Positions 22,357 to 32,368 of a stretch of DNA of 64,000 bases are shown here, one piece after another. The translations under genes and the position numbers were made by a program. The stretch covers positions 484,653 through 548,652 of the forward strand of contig JAJNNX010000034.1 in NCBI GenBank assembly GCA_023159155.1, in the 5' to 3' direction. Below the pieces are notes generated by a model. The model was not told the origin of the DNA. It ran no database searches and was given only the letters and a program-made list of their open reading frames with translations. Numbering within the stretch: the first letter of the stretch is position 1; each line of letters opens with the position of its first letter. This DNA is from Ustulina deusta (Eukaryota > Ascomycota > Sordariomycetes > Xylariales > Xylariaceae).

Positions 22357-23968
22357 CTATTGGCCAGGTGAGATCAGTTTGCCCTCCGCCCGCGCACTAT
22401 GTTCCCATCCACCGGCATATGGCTGACCGCCGTTCTCAGCAGCGAACTTCTGCATTCTCGCCTCTAGCTCGGGCCTGAAGTGTCGAATCAACCCCTGAAT
22501 AGGCCAGGCAAAGGCCTCGCCGAGAGCTACACTGACATTAGTATCACGCAACAATACAATAGTATGTACACTTGGGTACAAATCATGACTTACCGCAAAT
22601 GGTGTGACCTTCGACCTGTTTTGTGAGCTCCTGTAACATGTCAATCTCTCGTTCACGGCCCTGGCCCTTCTCAAACCGGCTCATGATCTGCTCCGTCCAC
22701 TTGCTACCTTCACGGCATGGTGTGCATTGGCCGCAAGATTCGTGGCGATAGAAGTGAGATAACCGGGAGATGGCTCGGACGACGTCGGCGCTCTTGTCGA
22801 GAACAATGACAGCCGCAGTACCTAGACCAGACTGGCTATCCTTCAATGCGTCGAAATCCATCAGTTGGTCGTCGCAGACATGCTTGGGCAGGATAGGTGT
22901 CGAGGATCCGCCAGGGATGATGGCGAGAAGGTTGTCCCAGCCACCCTTGACACCACCGCAGTGCTTTTCGATGAGTTCTCGCAAGGGGATACTCATTTCC
23001 TCTTCAACGGTAGCCGGGTTGTTGACGGCACCGGAGATACCAAAGAGTTTTGTCCCCTGGTTTCGCTCCCGGCCAAAGCCAGCGAACCAGGTTCCCCCTC
23101 TTCTGCAAATGGTAGGAGCAACAGCAATGGTCTCGACATTGGCTACGGTCGAGGGGCAACCGAACAGGCCGACGGCGGCGGGGAATGGGGGCTTCAGACG
23201 GGGCTTGCCGGGCTTGCCTTCGAGAGACTCGATCAAGGAGGTTTCCTCGCCACACACGTAGGCACCGGCACCGCGGTGGATGTAGACATCGAAATCGTAG
23301 CCCGAGCCGCAGGCATTCTTTCCGATCAGGCCGTCGGCATAGGCCTCGTTGATGGCATTTTGGAGGACGGCAGCTTCGTAGATGAATTCCCCACGGATGT
23401 AGATGTAGGCAGCGGTGGCGTTCATTGCGCGGCCGGCAACAAGACAGCCTTCGATGAGCTTGTGAGGGTCCTTGCGCATGATTTCTCGGTCCTTGCAGGT
23501 GCCGGGCTCGCCCTCGTCGGCATTGACGACCAGATATCTCGGCTTCGTGTCCTTGTCCCAGTCCTTGAAGTTCATGAACGACTAGTCTCGCAGCCCCATC
23601 AGCACGTCTGTTCCCCGCGGGCAGTGATGGAGAGAGGGAAAACGAACCCATTTGAGGCCGGAGGGAAAGCCAGCTCCGCCTCTGCCTCGCAGGCCCGACG
23701 CCTTGACCTCGCCGATGATCCAGTCGTGGCCCTTCAGTATGATTTCCTTCGTCTTGTGCCAGTCGCCCATCTTCTTGGCGGACTTGAGGTCGGGGGGAAA
23801 GCGGCCGTAGAGGTTCTGGAAGATGCGGTCCTGGTCTCGGAGGCCGCCATACGTGCGTTTCGGCGAGCCGTCCTGCACGGTTGCGAAGGTCCGGGTCTGC
23901 GAGCCGGCGGGCAGGGCGACGCGCGCCAGCGCAGAGACTGCCGACGGCGTGGTGGTCCTGGACAGCAT
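22357..23968 (-). CDS. nuo51: NADH:ubiquinone oxidoreductase 51 kDa subunit (complex I)
   Basis: Three exons on the minus strand: 23968-23648, 23581-22594 and 22526-22357; 492 residues, the usual length for fungal NUO51/NDUFV1. The start at 23968 ([20 protein letters not shown]) gives a typical mitochondrial presequence; the frame is open further upstream but that sequence is not conserved in character. The subunit binds NADH and FMN and passes electrons to iron-sulfur cluster N3 in the matrix arm. Visible motifs are the glycine-rich NADH/FMN segments [16 protein letters not shown] and [35 protein letters not shown], and the 4Fe-4S ligands [14 protein letters not shown], with the fourth Cys in HTICALGEAF, which is only formed by splicing exon 2 to exon 3. 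Intron 1 uses a less common GTTCGT donor. It is divergent from the dynactin p27 gene across 454 bp. Confidence 0.97.
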
Positions 23969-24422
23969 GGTGGAGGCGGGTTTGGCGCTCAATTGAGCTG
24001 GGAGAGCGGAGAGTCCAGTGGCGGTTGGGGTGTTGTCGGATAGCGACGATGGCGTGTAATTGAATTGAGGCACTTGGAATCGAAGGCTCCCAAATGGCCG
24101 CCCCATGATTGGTCCAGAGGAGCTACGAGTGGAGACTCGCGGCAAGTAGAGCTTGGGCCACCAACATCGCTTCTCCTCTTAGTCTCGGCTGGCTTGCCTA
24201 TCAACCTATCAATATGGCTTAATTACTTATCAATACTTACTACCTGGTAGTTGTATCTTCGGAGGCCAGTCGGTCCCCATTGAGAGCGAGCACATGCTGT
24301 CAAGCCAACAACACTCCAGCACCTAATCTCGTCGACACGGTCGGGAGCCGAGGTAGCTATGAACGCCTCTTCTCTCTTGACATGAACACACGCCTCTAGA
24401 TAGGAACTTAGCATCATGTGTC
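23969..24422. promoter_or_regulatory. Shared promoter region, nuo51 / DCTN6
   Basis: The 454 bp between the two start codons must hold both promoters, because the genes are divergent. No clear TATA box is seen. It includes part of the open frame upstream of the nuo51 ATG, which I consider 5' UTR. Confidence 0.6.
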
Positions 24423-25083
24423 ATGTCGTCTTCAACCAAGCGACAGTCGGTTCTCCCGCGGGTCCAGTCTGGTCCCAAGGCCCCCGTCAACTTCTCCTCC
24501 TCCATCACGATTGCCGACTCTGCCATATTGACCGGTAACCACACGATCAACATAAGCTCCGAGTCGGTCGTTCATCCGCGCGCGAAGCTCGATTCCGCTA
24601 ATGGACGAATCACCATCGGCCGGCGATGCATAGTTCACGAGCGAACGACGATCGGAGCCGCCTCGGCCGACCCGACCCCGAGCGAATCGCGTGATGGAGT
24701 CGTCATCAGCGACTACGCTACAGTGGAAGTCGGGGCCGTCATCGAGTCTGGTGGCACTATGGTAGGGGAAGGGTGCCACGTCGGCGTAGGGAGCCGGGTC
24801 GGCAAAGGCGCACAGCTAGGCAAGGTGAGTTGACCCCATGATGCAACCTCCCATGGCCCGGTTCCGGCTCAGGCTGACATGTGCCTCGCAGCATTGTGTC
24901 TTGGCACCGAAGAGCGTGGTACAGCCCGGCGAAGTGGTGCCCGACTTCACCGTTGTCTACTCGAACGGCACGAGACGACTGGACAAGCGTGGCGTGACAG
25001 ACCTGAAGAACAAGGCCCAGGCCCGGCAGATAGAGGTTTTGAGGAAGTTGATACCCAGCAATCCCGCAAAATTCCAATCATGA
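24423..25083 (+). CDS. DCTN6: Dynactin subunit 6 (p27)
   Basis: Two exons, 24423-24824 and 24892-25083; 197 residues. The 67-nt intron has a GTGAGT donor and CAG acceptor and keeps phase. After a Ser/Pro N-terminus the protein is built from hexapeptide repeats of the left-handed parallel beta-helix type (ITIADSAILTGNHTINISSE, VVHPRAKLDSANGRITIGRR, VISDYATVEVGAVIESGG, MVGEGCHVGVGSRVGKGAQL), continuing after the intron with HCVLAPKSVVQPGEVVPDFT. The C-terminus is helical (KNKAQARQIEVLRKLIPSNP). This is the architecture of p27, which with p25 caps the pointed end of the dynactin Arp1 filament and helps attach dynein cargo. The related p25 subunit has a different N-terminus, so p27 is favoured. 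Confidence 0.9.
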
Positions 25084-26119
25084 TACCCAATTCTACCTTC
25101 TACGTTTATGACTGCAACCAATTACTTCAGTATGGTGGCGATGAGAATTCTAGTGGTACCGAGCTAGAGCTGTTGAAAAGATATGAACATGCCTGTTTTG
25201 AAGAACTAAATCTGATCCTTTCGTAAACACTCGGCCTTGGTGGAGATTTCGGTATCAGATCCTTTACTTGCGCCGCCTGTTCAGGAGGACGAACCACAGT
25301 TTCGGACCGAAAGCTTTGAGTAGCTAACATAGACGACGTGGGGAAGTCGAAAAGTCTAGTTACTCCCAGCATCACCAGAACGAGAAGGAAATGACTGTGG
25401 GAGTTGCTTATAACTATTTAGCGAAACGGATGTTGAGGTATCATCATCGCTTACCTATTGTGTCATGGCATAATAGATGCTCTGTCACTAATATTAAGAT
25501 GTACATGCTTCGATGTGACAGCTCACCACTAAGGAATGTCTATCGTAAGTTTGAATTTCCCGTAATGCCGGAAGGTAAATACCAAGTGACGTTGTTGCAC
25601 TACCTACTATACGCTGGTGGTTATACTGGATAGTCTAACGTATCGGGTTACAACTCATAGATAGTACTTAATGATAGTCTTAGCATTCCCGCATGTGCTT
25701 TCGACATCAATTGTGATCAACAGTCCCGCTAAGGGGCCTATCCTGTAAAAGTATTTAACCGAGGAAGGCAGAAAGGTAATGTTGAGTTCAGGAAGTGAAT
25801 TTGGTCAGGCTCCCAAGTTCACCTAAGTTCTCGAGCTCCAGTCATCTGTTCTGACAAGAACAAGTCTGTAGAAGCCATTATTTCGATATATGGCCTTCGT
25901 AATGGTGCAATGGCTGAAGGCCCCATGGAAGAACTTCAGGCAGAGCCCGAGCCTCACTACGATTAATGGAAAACGTCAATGCCCACTTAACCGTGCAAAT
26001 ACTCACAGGCAATATCGGAAACAAGTAGATCAACCTGAAAGCCGAAATTGTATATACTAATCATCTCTAAAACCGTTCGGATCGTTATGAGATGGCCAGG
26101 GCGAGGATCCGCCCTTCGA
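25084..26119. other. 1 kb gap, no feature seen
   Basis: Only short unrelated frames (for example 25391-25633) are open, with no recognisable family. Sequence is A+T-leaning between 25380 and 25760. Confidence 0.5.
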
Positions 26120-26799
26120 TTACCAGGTCGGTGGGATGAGATAGTCCCTCCAGCGCACCGAATCAGCCTCCCTGAAAGTATCAAGGTGGCCCTCAACCCC
26201 TTGAGGCCCAACGGCCCAAACGCCATCAGTAACAAGCCTGCGCCAATGGTCCAACAAGCGTTCCAGTCGCTGAGGACGGTAGTAGTCGCCGCCGAAGGGC
26301 TTGTATCCATGCTGGAACAGCTCGGCCACGGCCGCGTCCAGGGCTGCGGGCAAGAGCAGGGACTGTGGGTCGGGCGGATTGGCACTCGCCCTGTTTGGGG
26401 GCGGGACTGGCGAAATCCCACGCGCTTCGACGGCGGCGCATAGCCGCTCCCATGCGGCGACGCAAGCAGCGACCTGGGGCTCGCCGTACGGCCGTCACTC
26501 CCACGGGCCGATCTTCTCGCTCCCGAACAGCGCCGGGGCGTCTCTGGGGGGGGGGGGGGGGGGGGGGGCGGCCGCGATCTTGCCCAGACGGACGAGGTCG
26601 ACCCAGTTGGAGAGAACGACCTCGAGCGGGTGCCAGAGCGTCGGGTGTGCCTCGAAAAAGATGTTGTTGGCGCCGTGCAGACGAGCCAGTTGTGCAGAGC
26701 TGCGCATCGTGCGTGGTCCATCCCCGACGAGTCGGTACGCGGTGGATGGTCCGCTGTCACGAGATGCCCGTTCACGTCGGGGAGCGGCGAAACATCCAT
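26120..26799 (-). pseudogene. Broken gene for an unrecognised fungal protein
   Basis: The minus strand begins with a plausible N-terminus (MDVSPLPDVNGHLVTADHPP at 26799). Coding character then moves to another frame near 26670-26690 (GANNIFFEAHPTLWHPLEVV, LSNWVDLVRLGKI). A stretch of seven prolines follows, encoded by the 23-nt G run (26546-26568), then ALFGSEKIGPWE and a TGA at 26495-26497, where the context (PWE-stop-RPYGE) suggests a former Trp. The same frame continues open for another 125 codons (VAACVAAWERLCAAVEARGI; VAELFQHGYKPFGGDYYRPQ; WRDYLIPPTW) to a TAA at 26120-26122. One frameshift, one nonsense codon and an expanded homopolymer point to a dead gene; base-calling errors around the G run could explain part of this. 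I do not recognise the family. Confidence 0.68.
26546..26568. repeat. Second homopolymer of 23 G
   Basis: Exactly 23 G on the plus strand, reading as polyproline on the minus strand inside the broken gene at 26120-26799. It has the same length as the run at 1978-2000. Flanking sequences of the two runs do not match (AAACGTAA before and AGAACC after the first; CGTCTCT before and CGGCCGC after the second). Confidence 0.95.
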
Positions 26800-28583
26800 G
26801 ATTCACCGAGACTCGTGGCGCTCTCGAGGAGGAGGCTTCTAACTAGCAGCCTGAGAGAGTTTATTTGGCTGTAATCAACGCAAGTTAGGTGTTTAGAGAG
26901 TATTTTGGTATACATATATACAGTGTCACAGTTCTAACTACTGGTAGTTCCAGTACTGACTATTGTTATTGCACAAAGGGGTAAGTTCTTTGTTGTACTA
27001 ATATATATGTGTACGGGCTCTGGCCCGTGCAATATTGACCCCGGTCTCCAGGGTTAGGTTCCATGTAGTTCCGTGAGAGCCAATATGTGTGCAGTGATTT
27101 GCTTTGGAGGAGTTTAGATTGACTGTATTTACGTGATAGAACTCTCGAGACGATGATACTCGAAGACCTGCCGAGTCGCGCATGTATATATGCCTCTCTA
27201 TGGAATGCGATGCGATGCGATGTCTTGACACTTCAAGCCCCTTATTTCGCCCTTGTAATTGCTATCCACCATGTTGGTCACCTGCCTATATCGAAGCACA
27301 GCTATTGTTGTTTACATTTCGTCCAATGAATGGCAATGATGGAGACGGGAGTAGGTGATATATATGGGAATAGACACGATGAACGCTCGGCTTGTCGACC
27401 AATATACAGCGCCTAAAATGCCCAGGAGAGAGACATGGATTAACTGTCACCAACGAACTACTTGTTGGTTTAGTTGTGACAAATTGTAAGTGGTTGTTAG
27501 TCCTGTCTGAAACCGGGGTTGGGATTCGATGGAAGGTCACATGCTTGCCCCATCGCAGATTAGAACCAACAATGATCACCAATTTGGACTGCGTTGGTAA
27601 CCGCCAACGGGAAGAGTCATTTATGGAGCATATTATCTGCCTGCGTCTTTTTCGGGCCGTGAGATGTAAGCCTTTTGATGCAGAACCCAACGAAAAGATA
27701 TGATTGTTGAACATCTGTATATGTAGACTTACTTGCAGCATGAAATTGGTCAACGTCGGCGCACAGTCAAGATTAGGAATAGCGGAAAGATTTCAGCCTA
27801 ATTAACTCGTGTTGTATTACCATAGAACCGGTAACCAATCAAGTGTTAGAAGATCCGTCTAATCCACCTAGACCGTTCCTAAGCGGCTCGAATCTGCCTA
27901 GACTAAGAGCCTCAATGCCGATGGTATTGTTGGTTCTCACCGTTCACCGAGCCCCACGTGGCAGGCTGGTGTGTGGGAAATTTTAACAGCGAAGCCTTGC
28001 CAAACTTGACATAGGGTTGGCGGCTAGTACAACATGATTTCGACACTAGGAAGTTGGAGGTTCTAACATTTCGTCTAGCTACAAGGACGTATTGCGGCGT
28101 GGAAGATCACCGCTTGGGCATGGCGCCAATTTTTACCATATTGCTGGATTTTAGCGTGTCGCGATAATGGTAGCCGTTCGTTGTCAGGCAAGCGTCAGAA
28201 CCTCCTGGCGCTTAGGAAACATAAATACCTTTTCTCTAGATCCAAGGCCATAGACGCCTAGGTTGTTGTTGGCGGACCGCTACGGTTTCAGGGCTGATAG
28301 ACACGCATTCACATTGAGGATGAACTCCCGCCAAAGCCAGGCGCGTGCGGTAGGCAGACTAGTTGGAGTATCGTAGCTCACAATACGATTCCAGGATATA
28401 ATTACAGCTCTTGGAAATAACGAATATATAAGCAGTCAGCCTCGAGTCTCCTGTTTTACTCCTACATATCCTCCTATATCTAACCTTAGTACCGAAAGCA
28501 TCAAAGGGTCTACTTTCCCTCCAACCATATTACGATTTATTGAATATTTCCAATTCATATCTCCAAGACAAGGAATAGGCGCG
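26800..28583. other. 1.8 kb gap, no supported gene
   Basis: A+T-leaning sequence with a short GCGAT tandem near 27206-27221. A 155-codon minus frame (27286-27753) overlaps a 103-codon plus frame; neither is recognisable. The right end should hold the promoter of the Fig1-family gene. Confidence 0.5.
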
Positions 28584-29571
28584 ATGAAGAAACCGAGTAA
28601 ATTCAGTAAGTGACCAGCCAATGAGTGAAGTTACGGGAGTCGTTAACGTTGTTTCAGGTAACCTTGATTATCGTTTAGTAGTCTACCTTATTGCAGGCGT
28701 AATTATCTTGTTCTATGGTAAGCTTTGCTACTTGGCTGGTATTATCAACTTATAACAGCTACTAATATATAATCCAGTACTTGCGCTCACCGGGTGTTTA
28801 TCTGATTCTCCCGGGATCCCAAACATATTCCTTGTCAATGTTCACAATCGGGAGGAGAACACTACCCAGATTCGTGTGGGCTATTTTGGTGAGCTATTTA
28901 GTAACTTCTTGAAAACTTAACGATGTCTAATTCTCGGCTCAGGAGTTTGCATAACAGCGTCGAGCAAGCTTCAGTGCGTGTCGTCCATCGGAAGAGACAC
29001 TACAACAATCGTCAATGGCTTTTCAAACAACGGGATCTTGATACCCAGTAATATCGGCGCATTACTCTCTGTCGCCCTTACAATCCAGTCAAAGATATTT
29101 CCTTGTTTAGTGGCTGCCGCCGGCGTATTTTTTTTCGTCGGCGTTGTGACACTCATGTTGTTAAAGCGAAGCTTCAAAAAGCCGAACCCTAAAAAGCCCT
29201 CGCGCCCTAAGCTATTCCGAACAGCCACCCTGTTATTCGGGGGCACGGCGACGGCGTTGGCTATTGCGTCCGCCGTGGCAACCACGCAGACTGCAAACGC
29301 ATTGGACTTTGCTGCATCATCTCCAGCAATAGGAAATGGCACGATACGCCTGTCTCCTGGAATCGCGCTCCAAGTCCTGCAGTGGTTGGTTGTCGGATTC
29401 TCGGTGTTATTCCAACTTGCGCTTGCGAACATGTTCAAGGTCGAAGGCAATGTCAACGCAATCGGGTCGCTACCATTTCCTGGCTCAATGGGACCTCAAG
29501 GACCCCCCGGAAACTTCCATCCGATGGGGCCTCCAGGAAGTCCCGGGTTTCCTCCAGAGCCACCCATGTAA
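28584..29571 (+). CDS. Fig1-family membrane protein with Gly-Pro-rich tail
   Basis: Four exons: 28584-28605, 28658-28717, 28778-28888, 28943-29571; 273 residues. Introns are 52, 60 and 54 nt, all GT-AG and in phase. The protein starts MKKPSKFSNLDYRLVVYLIA and has four hydrophobic segments (VVYLIAGVIILFYVLALTG; IFPCLVAAAGVFFFVGVVTL; LFGGTATALAIASAVATTQ; ALQVLQWLVVGFSVLFQLAL). Between segments 1 and 2 is the Fig1 signature G-x-x-G-x-C-x8-C (GYFGVC...LQC), formed across the exon 3-4 junction. Fig1 proteins act at the plasma membrane in low-affinity calcium entry and in cell fusion during mating or hyphal fusion. The C-terminal ~30 residues carry GPQGPPG and GPPGSPG, a short collagen-like stretch that I do not know from yeast Fig1. 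The signature makes the family fairly secure; the role in this species is inferred. Confidence 0.82.
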
Positions 29572-32368
29572 GAAGGGTTTCCGTGCTTTTTTCATCAACC
29601 AGGGGGGCGACAGATCAATTAACTTGCAAAGGTGAAAAAGTGTTGAAACGTGTCAAACTGGTTTAATGGTTTTTTCAAGATTTGGAGTTGTCGCAGTCGA
29701 GAGAAGGTTCTCGCCAGAAAAACCTTCCGGCGCTTAGAGGGTACGTTGATGGAACGACAGATGACCGATCTGCAACGCGGGTTCTCGAAGAGATTGGAGA
29801 AATGGCTATGCACCAGTATGATGAAAAGTCTCCTAGGTTTAGCGGGATTGAAAAAAAATAAAAAATAAAAAATAAAAAAACTTTTTCGTAAATAGAGGCC
29901 AACAAAAATACATGTAACGGGACCTTAATATGGCTCTCATTGTGGCTTCTGCTTTGATTCTACATCCAATCACCTTCAATCAGAGATGCTGGCATCAACC
30001 TGGTCATAGCAAACCCAGGTTGACCTTCCATCTCCAATAACCCTCTTCCCTGCTTTACCTTTGGTCAAGCTGATGCTCGAGCGGCTGAGTCGCTCCACTT
30101 CAGCTACCTGAAACGGCGATTTCCATGTAAGTATCCCTGTCTTGAAGTGAGTTTCGACAAGCTGGCGCAAAGTTCGAGATCTGTTTATTTATTCTGAATA
30201 GTCTCCCTAATACAGGTTCCACCTGGAGATATTTTCTCTGCCATGATAAATCATTCGAGAAATCAATACAATTCTAATACGACGCATAATATAGTAGCCT
30301 GCTGGACTTTATTGTTCATTTGCGACTGTGTAATACCTATTTCAATAATGGTAACCAATCATTAGGGAGAGCTACTTTCAATTAATTAACAGCAGACATG
30401 CAATATTGTCAGATGCAGGTGTGTGTGTGCTGCCAGCAGATAGCTCGGGGACCTCTTCGAGGACCTACGTGGGGATGCAAACTACATGTAATGCGACTCT
30501 GACAGAGTATCCTGACAAATACCTACAGAACCAAGATTTCTTGCAAAACTAGGTAACTCTAGGTGAGGACCACAATACGGCATAAGAACGATAATGATTG
30601 TTTCATCGTGTTTCATGGCGACAATACCATGGCTATCTCGACTTTCCAACATGGTTGGTCCTTGCCTGCCAACCCAACGTTACGATTAACGATGGTTGTT
30701 ACATCGCCATTGTTTTCCCCGGCTACCGTGTCAAAGGGTGGGTGTCAATCTGCGGGTAAAAGTGGCCGCTCGGTTCTGATTATGTAATCGTGAAGAAAGA
30801 ATACTGAAGATGTGCGAGGCTTGTCGTCATACAGTAGCATATCCCACCAGCTACACCGCAGGAAACATCTCTTCAGGCAGCCCATCTACTATAGCTGATA
30901 GAGAGAAAAATATCAACGTTATTGCTTTGCGCGCTGAGGGCGTAGACCTACATGTTCTTGATGTGACGTTTCGCAGACCCTCACTATCCAAGGTGACCCT
31001 GATTGTCAGCAGGGAGTTGGAGTTTCCTTGGCGAGCAGCAGGTCATTAAGTGACAGCTGCACTTCTTATTTGCCGTAGGGCATTCCCAGTTCCACGGTGG
31101 GTTTTGGACTGAAGTTGTTGTCAATTCTCTCCCAGTCCAAGTTTGAGTTCTGTTACTCGTGGTATTGGTATTTACATAATCAAGGATATAAGCGAGAAGC
31201 GCTCCACATTCCACGACCTGCCATGTAAGGTCCAGCGTATGTACTAGGTATACGCATATATCTAGACTTAGAACCAAAGGTCGCCGGCTTAGGCTTGTCG
31301 CCGCATTCGCCGCTCGGGGTGGCTGCATACGTATTGACGACTAGACTTGGTCGGTGGTGAGGCGCACTGACGCCGCATGGTAGCCGACTACTCGTAATGA
31401 AAGAAAGAAAAAAAAAATCAATAGTCAGTAGTTGTATTTACAAGTCCCAAGCATCCGTGGCAAACCTAGAGTCTCCACCTGTTGTAAACAACCATGGAAC
31501 TATTCCCACCTAGATTATTCTCGCATCAAAGGCTACCCCATTGTCGGCTTTTTCGTCTGTACTCCAAGACCCGGAAGCGGCATCTGGTCCGACCACCCCG
31601 GCGACGATTCGCCCAACTGTTTGGATCCGATTGGGAATTTTCCTTGGCATGTGACGTATCGGGTAATTCTCGCTGCAAAGCTGAATGACGCCTTAACATT
31701 CCGGCTTGCAGTGTCGTATTTCTTTTGGGATCGAACCCGTTGTCGCCGGCTCGCATTGGCTAGGTGACGTATGGGGCGTAGCTTTAGGGGTCCAATGGAA
31801 GATGAAGTTTCCCGCATCGCTTCTACATAATTTGCCGCAAGGGCAACATAGCGCACGTCGGTCTGACACCTAATTAGCCCAGTAACCCAGCAAAATCTTA
31901 TGATAGAGGACTGAAATAGATGTCAGAAAAACACCAAGTCTTACCTACCTACCCCACACCAATGTCATGTGCTTGTCGGTAGGAATACCATGCAGATCAT
32001 GAGGCTGTATCCTTGTGCTCCCGACATAGTGTAGATAACGGGTGGCTACTTGATGTGTTGGTCTGTTGGTGGGTTTCTATTGTTAGCGATTGGTATTGGC
32101 CCATTCTAATTGTTGGTGGCTGACTTTCCTGGTCGTCCGTGCTGAGTGATGGCTTTGGTACATCGCACCGAATTCCTGATCTGGCTTCGAACGGTGGGAT
32201 GGTCGAGTTTGTATTCTTGGATGTGTCCATATGGTGTACTTGTAGTATTACTTGATCGCTCCTTTCCTGCCATAAAATAATACGCTGCCGTCGTCGCACC
32301 ATGCTGTTCCCCTCGTCCCCCTCGTCCCCCTTCGACACTAACTCTCGCCAGACTATCAGTCACCCAAG
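29572..32368. other. 2.8 kb gap, no supported gene
   Basis: Holds an A-rich (AAAAAATA) tract at 29850-29882, a run of A at 31408-31416 and several overlapping short frames (for example 31432-31767 with an antisense partner) without recognisable family. The last few hundred bases should be the P450 promoter. Confidence 0.5.

Noticed and set aside
22865..24043. 392-codon plus-strand frame
   Set aside because: It lies antisense to the nuo51 gene, whose spliced product matches a highly conserved family; the frame is a codon-bias effect.
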